Shown: in pieces, positions 24,394-32,088 of the stretch
How the letters are laid out: the number at the start of each line of letters is the position of its first letter
Numbering within the stretch: the first letter of the stretch is position 1
Assembly: GCA_031291415.1 (NCBI GenBank)
Contig: JARLJB010000237.1
Location: 1 to 64,000, forward strand
DNA length: 64,000 nt
Direction of reading: 5' to 3'
DNA from: Telmatospirillum sp.
GTDB lineage: Bacteria; Pseudomonadota; Alphaproteobacteria; Rhodospirillales; Magnetospirillaceae
Position numbers and translations under genes: made by a program
The notes under the pieces: generated by a model
Database searches by the model: none
Told to the model about the DNA's origin: nothing
What the model saw: only the letters and a program-made list of their open reading frames with translations

Positions 24394-24424
24394 GTCGATA
24401 AAGGAATCTTATCGCCAAATATTA
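24394..24424 (-). promoter_or_regulatory. Promoter-operator element of fdhF operon (mirror copy)
   Basis: On the minus strand this reads TAATATT, T, then GGCGATAA-N7-TTATCGAC. It matches 27 of 31 positions with the element at 24683-24713 on the plus strand, at the same spacing and in the same direction relative to its own gene. TAATAT is a good -10 hexamer, no good -35 is visible, and the inverted repeat would overlap the transcription start. The operator ends 26 bases before the ATG at 24367. ATAA-N7-TTAT fits the T-N11-A rule of LysR-type sites. Confidence 0.7.
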
Positions 24425-24630
24425 TTTGTTTATCGGCGAAATAAGAACCTCTTATTCCCGCGTGAAAATAACGAATTCACAGTCTATATTACACGAAGGA
24501 ACAGACATCATAAAAATCACCTTTACTCATTTGTGTCAATTCGTATATCGTTCGCACATGAGATCGGAATTGACATATTGCGATGCAAAAATTCAGAAGA
24601 TTTCCTCAGAAATCCTGACAATTTCTGAAA

Positions 24631-24644
24631 TTGATGCATATCAT
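24631..24644. promoter_or_regulatory. FNR-like binding site in fdhF-hyf intergenic region
   Basis: TTGATGCATATCAT matches the FNR/Anr consensus TTGAT-N4-ATCAA at nine of ten positions. It lies about 45 bases upstream of the -10 hexamer of the hyf promoter. FNR activates anaerobic genes in proteobacteria, which fits a hydrogen-evolving formate system. Binding is inferred only. Confidence 0.5.
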
Positions 24645-24682
24645 GCCGTCAAAACGACAAAATTAGTGGTCCTATGTTTATT

Positions 24683-24713
24683 TAATATTAGGCGATAAGT
24701 TTTTTTTATCGAC
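24683..24713 (+). promoter_or_regulatory. Promoter-operator element of hyf operon
   Basis: TAATATT, A, then GGCGATAA-N7-TTATCGAC, where N7 is G followed by six T. All 16 operator bases are identical to the mirror copy at 24394-24424. The operator ends 22 bases before the hyfA ATG at 24736, and the -10-like TAATAT immediately precedes it. The position around the predicted start site suits repression or start-site control more than classical activation. Confidence 0.7.
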
Positions 24714-24735
24714 ACGCCTGCTCGGAGGTTCGGAG

Positions 24736-25323
24736 ATGAACCGCTTCGTCATTGCGGAGCCCAACCACTGTATCGGTTGCAACACCTGTATGGCCGCTTG
24801 CACCGCGGTGCATAAAGCAGCGGGGTTGCAATCCTATCCTCGCCTGACCGTGACCCGGACGATCGACGGCACGGCCCCCATCATGTGCCGGCATTGCGAA
24901 GACGCTCCTTGCGCACGGGTCTGTCCGGTTAACGCCATAACCCACGGCGCCGATGCGATCGTTCTCGACGAGAAAAGCTGTGTCGGTTGCAAAATGTGCG
25001 CTTTGGCCTGTCCGTTCGGCGCCATTACGCCAAGCGGCACCAACACGGCCGGTGTCGCCGGCGTCCGGGCCAATACGCCAAATCATTCGGCGGCGCTCAG
25101 TCCACTGCTGGTCTGGGAGATCGGTGTCCGTAGCGTCGCCGTGAAATGTGATCTCTGCGCATCGACCGCCGACGGGCCGGCCTGCGTCAGGGTCTGTCCA
25201 ACCAAAGCGTTGTTCGTCGTCGATCAAGACAGGTTGGGGCAGGCCAACGCGGCGAAACGCAAGTTTGAATTCGCGTGGCAAGGAACAGGCATGCCCATGA
25301 CCGCTAGCCAGGAGCAGGAATGA
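24736..25323 (+). CDS. hyfA: Hydrogenase-4-type ferredoxin subunit HyfA
   Basis: 195 residues carrying four [4Fe-4S] motifs (C-I-G-C-N-T-C-M-A-A-C, C-R-H-C-E-D-A-P-C-A-R-V-C-P, C-V-G-C-K-M-C-A-L-A-C-P, and C-D-L-C followed by C-V-R-V-C-P). The protein belongs to the HycB/HyfA family and is near the 205 residues of E. coli HyfA. It should pass electrons from formate dehydrogenase to the hydrogenase arm. It is the first gene of the hyf operon, preceded by GGAGGTTCGGAG, and its stop overlaps hyfB (ATGA). Confidence 0.94.
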   Translation: MNRFVIAEPNHCIGCNTCMAACTAVHKAAGLQSYPRLTVTRTIDGTAPIMCRHCEDAPCARVCPVNAITHGADAIVLDEKSCVGCKMCALACPFGAITPSGTNTAGVAGVRANTPNHSAALSPLLVWEIGVRSVAVKCDLCASTADGPACVRVCPTKALFVVDQDRLGQANAAKRKFEFAWQGTGMPMTASQEQE

Positions 25324-27371
25324 CCATGACCTCTCTCGTTTTCCTGCACGATCCGATCGATCTGTTGCTGTTGTCGCTGCTGATTTCAGTGGTCGGCGGA
25401 TTTGCCAGTCTTCTTCTGCGGACTTGCGACGCTGCCGCGATCCGCGTGGCCGGCCTCGCCGGCACGGTCGCCGCCGCCGTCGGATTGTGCGCCAGCTTGT
25501 CGTCGTTGAGCGGTTCCCCTCAGGTTCTCGACGTTGCCGGGCCTTATCCCTTCGCTCATTTCATTCTGAGGCTTGATCCTCTTGCCGCTTTGATGGTCGC
25601 GGTGATCTCGCTGCTCTCGCTGGTGGCGTCGATCTATTCGTTGTCCTACGTCCGCGAATATGCCGGGCGTGGCGTCGGCGCGATGGGGTTCTTTATGAAT
25701 CTCTTTGTCGCTTCGATGATTCTCGTCGTTGTCGCCGATAATGCCTTTTGGTTTCTCATCTTCTTCGAAATGATGTCGCTCGCCTCCTACTTCCTGGTGA
25801 TCTTCGATCAGGACGAGGAGGCGGTTTCCGCCGGTTTTCTCTATTTCTTCGTCGCGCATGCCGGATCGGTCCTGATCATGGCGGCCTTCTTCATTATGGC
25901 GAACTATGCCGGCAGTTTCGATTTTGCCGCCTTTCGCACGGCGCCGGTGCCGGCGCCGCTGAATTCCTTGGTGTTCCTGCTCGGGTTCCTGGGATTCGGC
26001 GCAAAGGCCGGCATGATTCCGCTGCATATCTGGTTGCCGCGCGCCCATCCGGCGGCACCCTCGCATGCTTCGGCGTTGATGTCGGGCGTCATGATCAAGA
26101 TTGGTATCTTCGGCATCATCAAGGTCGGTATCGACCTGCTGGGCGGCAGCGGGGGCGTTGTGTGGTGGGGCCTGTTGGTGCTGGCCTTCGGCGCGGTCTC
26201 TTCTGTGCTTGGCGTGGTCTATGCGCTGGTCGAGCATGACATCAAGAAGCTGCTGGCCTACCACAGCGTCGAAAACATCGGCATCATTCTTCTGGGCGTC
26301 GGTGTCGGCATGATCGGCATTGCCTCGGGAAATCCGACGCTTGCCGTTCTCGGGTTGATGGCCGGTCTTTACCATCTCGTCAATCACGCGGTGTTCAAGG
26401 GCCTGCTGTTCCTCGGCGCCGGCTCGGTCATCTATCGCATGCATACCAAGGACATGGAAAAGATGGGTGGATTGGCCCGTACCATGCCCTGGACAGCGTT
26501 GTCCTTCCTGATCGGCGCGCTCGCCATCTCGGCGATCCCGCCACTCAACGGTTTCGTCTCCGAGTGGTACACCTACCAGTCCCTGTTCGCGGCGGCCTTT
26601 GACGGCACGCCGCTGGTCAAGTTTGCCGCGCCGATCGGCGCCATGCTGCTGGCCCTGACCGGGGCGCTTGCCGTCATGTGTTTCGTCAAAGCCTATGGCG
26701 TCATCTTTTCCGGTCCGTCGCGTCACCACCATGCCGACGAAGTGCGCGAGGTTCCTGCGCCGATGCTGGTCGGTATGGGATTACTGGCCGTTGCCTGCGT
26801 GATCTTGGGTCTGGCGGCTCCGGTCGTCGCCCCGGTGATCGGCGGCATCGCCGCCGCGACGATCGGCACCCAAGCCGTTGCCATGGCCGATGGAGCCTTG
26901 CTGCTTCCCGGCAACGCCCAGCAGGCGGTTTTGTCTCCGCCGTTGATTGCCGTTCTTCTGGTGGCGCTGGCGGCGCTGCCGGTGATCTTGAAGTCGGTGC
27001 TGTCGGGCGGCCAGCGGCTGCAGCAGCGCCGAGGGGCGGCTCCTTGGGCGGCGGGCTATCTGCCGGACGAGCACATGTCCGCCACGGCGGCCAGTTTTGC
27101 GCAGCCGATCCGCATGTTTTTCGGGCCGCTTTACGACGTGCGCAAGACCATCGCCGGCGGCTGGGGCAAGGTGGCGATCGCCTTCGAGCGGCTGGTGACG
27201 GTGGCCCGGCGGACCGAGCCTTGCTGGGACCGCAACATCATTGACCCCGTGACCGAGGGCGTTGGCGCGATGGGCCGGCGGCTCCAGACGATCCAGGGAG
27301 GAGACTTCCGCGTCTACTGCCTCTACATCGTCGCCGCGCTGGTCGTCCTTCTCGCCCTGACCGTTCGATAG
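25320..27371 (+). CDS. hyfB: Hydrogenase-4-type membrane subunit HyfB
   Basis: 683 residues with about 16 membrane segments, related to the Na+/H+ antiporter-like subunits NuoL/MrpA. Typical proton-channel features are present: a conserved E in F-F-E-M-M-S-L-A-S-Y, lysines in G-F-G-A-K-A-G-M-I-P-L-H-x-W-L-P, and H-D-I-K-K-L-L-A-Y-H-S-V-E-N-I-G. E. coli HyfB has 672 residues. It would anchor the complex and could translocate protons. It overlaps hyfA by four bases and is followed by hyfC 11 bases later. Confidence 0.95.
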   Translation: MTMTSLVFLHDPIDLLLLSLLISVVGGFASLLLRTCDAAAIRVAGLAGTVAAAVGLCASLSSLSGSPQVLDVAGPYPFAHFILRLDPLAALMVAVISLLSLVASIYSLSYVREYAGRGVGAMGFFMNLFVASMILVVVADNAFWFLIFFEMMSLASYFLVIFDQDEEAVSAGFLYFFVAHAGSVLIMAAFFIMANYAGSFDFAAFRTAPVPAPLNSLVFLLGFLGFGAKAGMIPLHIWLPRAHPAAPSHASALMSGVMIKIGIFGIIKVGIDLLGGSGGVVWWGLLVLAFGAVSSVLGVVYALVEHDIKKLLAYHSVENIGIILLGVGVGMIGIASGNPTLAVLGLMAGLYHLVNHAVFKGLLFLGAGSVIYRMHTKDMEKMGGLARTMPWTALSFLIGALAISAIPPLNGFVSEWYTYQSLFAAAFDGTPLVKFAAPIGAMLLALTGALAVMCFVKAYGVIFSGPSRHHHADEVREVPAPMLVGMGLLAVACVILGLAAPVVAPVIGGIAAATIGTQAVAMADGALLLPGNAQQAVLSPPLIAVLLVALAALPVILKSVLSGGQRLQQRRGAAPWAAGYLPDEHMSATAASFAQPIRMFFGPLYDVRKTIAGGWGKVAIAFERLVTVARRTEPCWDRNIIDPVTEGVGAMGRRLQTIQGGDFRVYCLYIVAALVVLLALTVR

Positions 27372-27382
27372 GAGGCCTTGCC

Positions 27383-28321
27383 GTGCCTGATCTCAGTCAC
27401 CTTGTACTCGCCGTCTGCCAGGCTCTCCTGCTGTTGGCGGCCGCTCCGCTGGTCTCCGGTTTTTCACGGGTGATACGTGCCAAAATGCACACCCGTCATG
27501 GCCCCGGGCCATTGCAGGATTATCGCGACCTTCTGAAACTGATGAATCGCCAGGACGTGCAGCCGCCGTCGGCTGGTCTGGTCTTCCGCATCATGCCGGT
27601 AATCTTGATGGCGACATTGCTGGTCATCGCGATGGGAACGCCAATTCTGACGCGGTTCTGTCCGATTTCGGCCAGCGGTGACCTGATTACGACGATTTAT
27701 CTGTTCGCTCTGGCGCGATTCTTTTTCGCGCTGTCGGGTATCGACAGCGGCAGCTCTTTCGCCGGTATCGGTGCCAGCCGCGAGCTGACCATGGGGGTCC
27801 TGGTCGAGCCGGTCATGCTGCTGGCCCTGGTTATCGCCGCGTTGCTGGCCGGATCGACCGATCTTGGGACGATCGGCACCGCCATAGCCACCGGTCACGT
27901 GCATTCGATGACCGCCACGATCCTTGCGGCCGTCGCCTTCGCTTTCGCCGTCTATATCGAACTGGGCAAGCTGCCTTACGACATGGCCGAGGCCGAGCAG
28001 GAACTGCAGGAAGGTCCTCTGACCGAGTACTCCGGCCCATCTCTGGCGATCATAAAATGGTCGCTGGCCTTGAAGCAGGTGCTGGTCGTGGGTTGGTTCA
28101 CCGGCGTGTTTCTGCCCTTCGGCAGCTCCCCCGATTTGTCTCTCGTCGGCGTTCTGTTCGGTCTCCTGGTGTTCGTGGCGAAGGTCGTCGTCATCTTCTT
28201 CGTCGTCGGCATCATCGAGAACAGCGTTTCTCGGGCCCGGTTCCGCTTCACGCCGCAGCATAGCTGGCTTGGCGTTGGCATGGCCTCGCTCGCCTTCGTC
28301 TTCTATTTGGTCGGCTTGTGA
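27383..28321 (+). CDS. hyfC: Hydrogenase-4-type membrane subunit HyfC (NuoH-like)
   Basis: 312 residues with eight or so membrane spans. It is a NuoH homologue, with the loop K-M-H-T-R-H-G-P-G-P-L-Q-D-Y-R-D-L near the start and E-L-G-K-L-P-Y-D-M-A-E-A-E-Q-E-L in a cytoplasmic loop. It links the peripheral hydrogenase arm to the antiporter-like subunits. It starts with GTG at 27383, eight bases after a perfect GGAGG. E. coli HyfC has a similar length. Confidence 0.95.
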   Translation: MPDLSHLVLAVCQALLLLAAAPLVSGFSRVIRAKMHTRHGPGPLQDYRDLLKLMNRQDVQPPSAGLVFRIMPVILMATLLVIAMGTPILTRFCPISASGDLITTIYLFALARFFFALSGIDSGSSFAGIGASRELTMGVLVEPVMLLALVIAALLAGSTDLGTIGTAIATGHVHSMTATILAAVAFAFAVYIELGKLPYDMAEAEQELQEGPLTEYSGPSLAIIKWSLALKQVLVVGWFTGVFLPFGSSPDLSLVGVLFGLLVFVAKVVVIFFVVGIIENSVSRARFRFTPQHSWLGVGMASLAFVFYLVGL

Positions 28322-28339
28322 GCCGCGAAGGGCTACATC

Positions 28340-29803
28340 ATGATCACCCTTGTTCCAGACGCCATGATTACCCTCGCCTTGGCGACGGTGCTCCTCCCCT
28401 TTCTCGGGGCGGCGCTGATCGCCGGCGCCCCTCACCGGGCCGGAAAGTGGCTATGTCAGATTTTTGCCGCGGCAACGCTTGTCGTTATGCTCGATCTGGT
28501 CTTCCGCTTCGCTGAAGCCGGCAAAGCCTCGACCAGCAAAGCGCTGATCGTTTTTGGCCGGACCGAGATCCTCGGTTTGACCGTCGATGCCATCAGCGTT
28601 CTGATCGCCCTCGCGGTCATCGCCATCGGCCTTCTGGTGGCGGTCTATTCCGCCGCTTACCTCAATGCCGGCAATCGCGAGCATCCCGACACCGGACGTC
28701 CTCGCTACTACGCTTTTCTGCTGGTGTTCATCGGCGCCATGGCCGGACTTGTCTTCAGCTCGACCATCACCGGACAACTGGCGTTCTTTGAGATCACCGG
28801 TGCCTGTTCCTGGGCATTGATCGGTTACTATGAGACGCCGAAGGCTTTGCGTTCGGCGGCCAAGGCGCTGATCATCACCCATGTCGCCTCGCTTGGCCTT
28901 TATGTCGCGGCGGCGCTGTTGTTCATCGACAGCGGCACCTTCGCGCTTTCGGCGATCGCGCAACTGACCCCGGCGCACAAGGCTGCCGTATTGTTGGCTA
29001 TTCTGGTGGCGGCCTGGGGCAAGTCGGCGCAGTTGCCCATGCATATGTGGCTGCCCGACGCGATGGAAGCGCCGACACCGGTCAGCGCCTATCTCCATGC
29101 CGCGTCGATGGTGAAAGTCGGCGTCTATATCTTCGCCCGTGGTCTGATGGCGGCCGACGGTGTCCCGCACATCGTCGGCTGGGTTGGCGCCACCATGGCC
29201 ATCGTCACGTTGATCTACGGTTTTTTCATGTATCTGCCGCAAGTCGACATGAAACGCCTACTGGCCTATTCGACCATCACCCAGCTTTCCTATATTTTCC
29301 TGGGGTTATCCCTGTCGGTTTTCGGATCGGATCTGGCCTTCAAGGGGGCGATCTCCCACATTTTCAATCACGCCTTCGCCAAGACCCTGTTCTTCCTGGT
29401 CGCCGGCGCTCTCAGCTATACCGCCGGTACCCGTATGCTGCCGTCGCTCAGGGGCATCATCACCAAGACCCCGATGCTCGGCGTCAGTTTCGTCGTCGCG
29501 GCGCTGGCCATCGCCGGCGTTCCGCCCTTCAGCGGTTTCTTCAGTAAATTCGCGATCTTCGGCGGAGGCTTCGAGGTCTCGCAACAGAATTTGCTGCTGT
29601 TGCCGATGCTGGTGATCGCGCTTTTGGAATCCGTTGGCTGTTTTGCGTGGTTTTTGAAATGGGTGGGCTATTCGGTGCCCGGCAAACCGTCGGAAACCAT
29701 GGCCGCGGCATCGCCGCTGCCGGTCGGCATGCAATTCGTCCTGGTCGCGCTGGTGGTCATGTCCGTCTGCTCGAGTTTCATCGCCGCTTCCTGGCTCGGT
29801 TGA
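28340..29803 (+). CDS. hyfD: Hydrogenase-4-type antiporter-like subunit HyfD
   Basis: 487 residues and about 14 membrane segments, a second NuoL/M/N-like protein (E. coli HyfD has 479). The segments W-G-K-S-A-Q-L-P-M-H-M-W-L-P-D-A-M-E-A-P-T-P-V and M-K-R-L-L-A-Y-S-T-I-T-Q-L show the family's lysine and histidine positions. HyfD, HyfE and HyfF are the subunits that distinguish Hyf (FHL-2-type) from the simpler Hyc complex and are thought to add proton-pumping capacity. The start at 28340 has GAAGGG upstream. Confidence 0.94.
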   Translation: MITLVPDAMITLALATVLLPFLGAALIAGAPHRAGKWLCQIFAAATLVVMLDLVFRFAEAGKASTSKALIVFGRTEILGLTVDAISVLIALAVIAIGLLVAVYSAAYLNAGNREHPDTGRPRYYAFLLVFIGAMAGLVFSSTITGQLAFFEITGACSWALIGYYETPKALRSAAKALIITHVASLGLYVAAALLFIDSGTFALSAIAQLTPAHKAAVLLAILVAAWGKSAQLPMHMWLPDAMEAPTPVSAYLHAASMVKVGVYIFARGLMAADGVPHIVGWVGATMAIVTLIYGFFMYLPQVDMKRLLAYSTITQLSYIFLGLSLSVFGSDLAFKGAISHIFNHAFAKTLFFLVAGALSYTAGTRMLPSLRGIITKTPMLGVSFVVAALAIAGVPPFSGFFSKFAIFGGGFEVSQQNLLLLPMLVIALLESVGCFAWFLKWVGYSVPGKPSETMAAASPLPVGMQFVLVALVVMSVCSSFIAASWLG

Positions 29804-29815
29804 GGAGAAACGATC

Positions 29816-30469
29816 ATGGTTGGCTTTCAACTCGTCAATGGTCTCGCCGGCCTGCTCATCGTGACCTCGCTGTTGGTCATTCTGGCGCGGCGGCCTGGTA
29901 ATTCGGCGCGTTTCTATGCGCTTCAGTCGTTCGTTCTTGTGCTGATCTTCCTGGCTTTGGCCGAAGTGTCGGACTCGCACGAACTGTATTTGTGGTCGGC
30001 CTCGGCATTCGTGACCAAGGTCGTGCTGGTCCCCATCATCATGTACCGCGCTTTTTCCAAACTCGACGATCCCAAGCTGGGCTCCGGCGCGATCATGCCG
30101 CCGGCCTTGTCGGTCGTCCTGGCGGCCCTGGTGGTAATCCTCTGCTTCTGGGTTGTCTCGGGCGTGGCGTTGCCGGCGGCGGCGGCGATCAAGCCGGCTC
30201 TTGCCGTGTCGCTTGCCCACTTCTTCCTTGGGCTCGGCTGCATCGTCAGCCAGCGCAATATTCTAAAGCAGGTGTTCGGCTACTGCCTGATGGAGAACGG
30301 CTCGCATCTGACCTTGGCTCTGCTTGCCGCCAAAGCGCCGGAGCTGGTCGAGGTCGGGATCGCCACCGACGCCATCTTCGCCGTGGGGATCATGGCCGTG
30401 CTGGGGACGAAGATCTTCCTCACTCTCCACACGCTCGATGCCCGCAGCCTTACGACCTTGAAGGGATGA
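29816..30469 (+). CDS. hyfE: Hydrogenase-4-type membrane subunit HyfE
   Basis: 217 residues, against 216 in E. coli HyfE, with six or seven hydrophobic segments. Its second half resembles NuoK (C-I-V-S-Q-R-N-I-L-K-Q-V-F-G-Y-C-L-M-E-N-G). It lies 12 bases after hyfD, with GAGGAG upstream, and overlaps hyfF by four bases. In complex I-like machines the NuoK homologue contributes to the proton path between antiporter units. Confidence 0.93.
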   Translation: MVGFQLVNGLAGLLIVTSLLVILARRPGNSARFYALQSFVLVLIFLALAEVSDSHELYLWSASAFVTKVVLVPIIMYRAFSKLDDPKLGSGAIMPPALSVVLAALVVILCFWVVSGVALPAAAAIKPALAVSLAHFFLGLGCIVSQRNILKQVFGYCLMENGSHLTLALLAAKAPELVEVGIATDAIFAVGIMAVLGTKIFLTLHTLDARSLTTLKG

Positions 30470-32088
30470 CCAAAATGGTATCCTCGAACTTGCCCCTGTT
30501 GATTCTCTGCGGGCCGTTGGCGGTCGCGGCGCTGATTTTTCTTCTGCCGCGCGGCTCTTCGCCCAGATGTTTCGAGTTCGCGCACCTGGTCTCGATCAGC
30601 TTCGTGCTGGTGTTGTCGATCATGATCGTCGGCCAAGTCATCGACGGCAATCAACTGACGGCGTTTGGCGATTGGCTTTATGTCGATGCGCTGGGCGCGG
30701 TCTTCCTGATGGTTATCGGTGTCGTTGGTTTTCTCACCGGCCTCTATTCCATCGGCTACATCCGCCACGATCTGGCCAGCGGCGCGCTCGATGCCGGCAA
30801 AATGAAGATCTATTACGGTTTCTTCAGCCTGTTTTTGTTCACCATGTTGCTCGCCGCCAGTTCCAACAACATCGTGATGATGTGGGTGGCGGTCGAGGCG
30901 ACGACGTTGGGATCGGCCTTCCTGGTCGGAGTCTACGGTCAGAAGTCGTCGCTGGAGGCCGCCTGGAAATACGTCATCATTTGTACCGTGGGTGTCGCCT
31001 TCGGCCTTTACGGCACGGTGTTGGCCTATGCCAACGGCAGCGACGTGCTTGGCAACTCTCGTGACGCCATTCTTTGGACGACGCTGGCGGCCCATGCCAC
31101 CAGCCTCGATCCGATGCTGGCCAAGCTGTCCTTTGTTTTCGTATTGATCGGGTTCGGCACCAAAGCCGGCCTGTTCCCCATGCATGCCTGGCTGCCCGAC
31201 GCGCATTCCGAGGCGCCGAGTCCGATCAGCGCGCTGTTGTCGGGCGTACTGCTGAAATGCGCCCTGCTGGTGATCATTCGCTACTACGCCATTACCGTGC
31301 GGGCGGTCGGTCCGGAATTCCCGCAGCTTCTGGTCCTGATCCTGGGGTCGCTGTCGATCATCGTGGCTGCCCCGCTGTTTTTCATCCAGCAGGATCTGAA
31401 ACGCAAACTGGCCTATTCCAGCATCGAGCACATCGGTCTGATCGCCGTCGGCCTGGGGTTGGGCGGGCCGCTTGGTGTCGGCGCCGCGCTTTTGCATACC
31501 ATCAACCACAGCCTGGCCAAGGCGTTGCTATTCTGTGGCGCCGGCAATGTGATGATGAAATTCGGCACGCGCGATCTCGGCTCGGTGAAGGGACTGATGC
31601 GTGTGGCGCCGGTCAGCGGCCTGCTCCTGATGGCCGGCGCCTTGGCGCTGGCCGGCTTCCCGCCGTTCAATGTCTTCGTCAGCGAATTCCTGATCTTCGT
31701 TGCCGGTCTCAAGGCGGGGTATTTCTGGCTGATGCTGGTTTGCGCCCTGTTCTTCACGATTACCGTCGCCGGGCTGATCCAGATCGTCGCCAACTCGGTC
31801 CTCGGCAAAAGTCCCGCCACGATGGCGACCGGCGATGTCGGCTGGCGTCCGATCCTGCCGATGGCCATTCTTCTGCTCCTCGTCCTGACGATGGGCGTCG
31901 CCGTCCCGCAACCGGTTTCCCGACTGCTGCAAAGCGCCACGGCGATCGTTCTTAGCGACAGTTCGTCCGTCGCCATCGCGGCGCCCTGGCAGGAACCATT
32001 TTCGACGACCCCGCAACCCGACAACAAGAAGGCGAAACCTCTCGCGCTGGCGACCGGCACCCCCTCGCATACGGAGACGAATCCATGA
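30466..32088 (+). CDS. hyfF: Hydrogenase-4-type antiporter-like subunit HyfF
   Basis: 540 residues from the ATG at 30466, which overlaps the hyfE stop (ATGA); an open frame extends upstream through hyfE but has no support. It has about 14 membrane spans and antiporter motifs including F-G-T-K-A-G-L-F-P-M-H-A-W-L-P-D-A-H-S-E-A-P and L-K-R-K-L-A-Y-S-S-I-E-H-I-G. The soluble tail of about 40 residues (rich in P, T, K) is not conserved. E. coli HyfF has 526 residues. It overlaps hyfG by four bases. Confidence 0.94.
   Translation: MTKMVSSNLPLLILCGPLAVAALIFLLPRGSSPRCFEFAHLVSISFVLVLSIMIVGQVIDGNQLTAFGDWLYVDALGAVFLMVIGVVGFLTGLYSIGYIRHDLASGALDAGKMKIYYGFFSLFLFTMLLAASSNNIVMMWVAVEATTLGSAFLVGVYGQKSSLEAAWKYVIICTVGVAFGLYGTVLAYANGSDVLGNSRDAILWTTLAAHATSLDPMLAKLSFVFVLIGFGTKAGLFPMHAWLPDAHSEAPSPISALLSGVLLKCALLVIIRYYAITVRAVGPEFPQLLVLILGSLSIIVAAPLFFIQQDLKRKLAYSSIEHIGLIAVGLGLGGPLGVGAALLHTINHSLAKALLFCGAGNVMMKFGTRDLGSVKGLMRVAPVSGLLLMAGALALAGFPPFNVFVSEFLIFVAGLKAGYFWLMLVCALFFTITVAGLIQIVANSVLGKSPATMATGDVGWRPILPMAILLLLVLTMGVAVPQPVSRLLQSATAIVLSDSSSVAIAAPWQEPFSTTPQPDNKKAKPLALATGTPSHTETNP

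Noticed and set aside
24401-24416. Possible sigma-54 promoter TGGCGATAAGATTCC on the minus strand upstream of the fdhF operon
   Set aside because: The -12 element lacks the essential GC, the plus-strand copy lacks it too, and a -10 hexamer with operator explains both sites better.
29992-30465. Upstream extension of hyfF through hyfE
   Set aside because: HyfE is conserved in its own frame, and the ATG at 30466 overlaps its stop in the usual coupled way.
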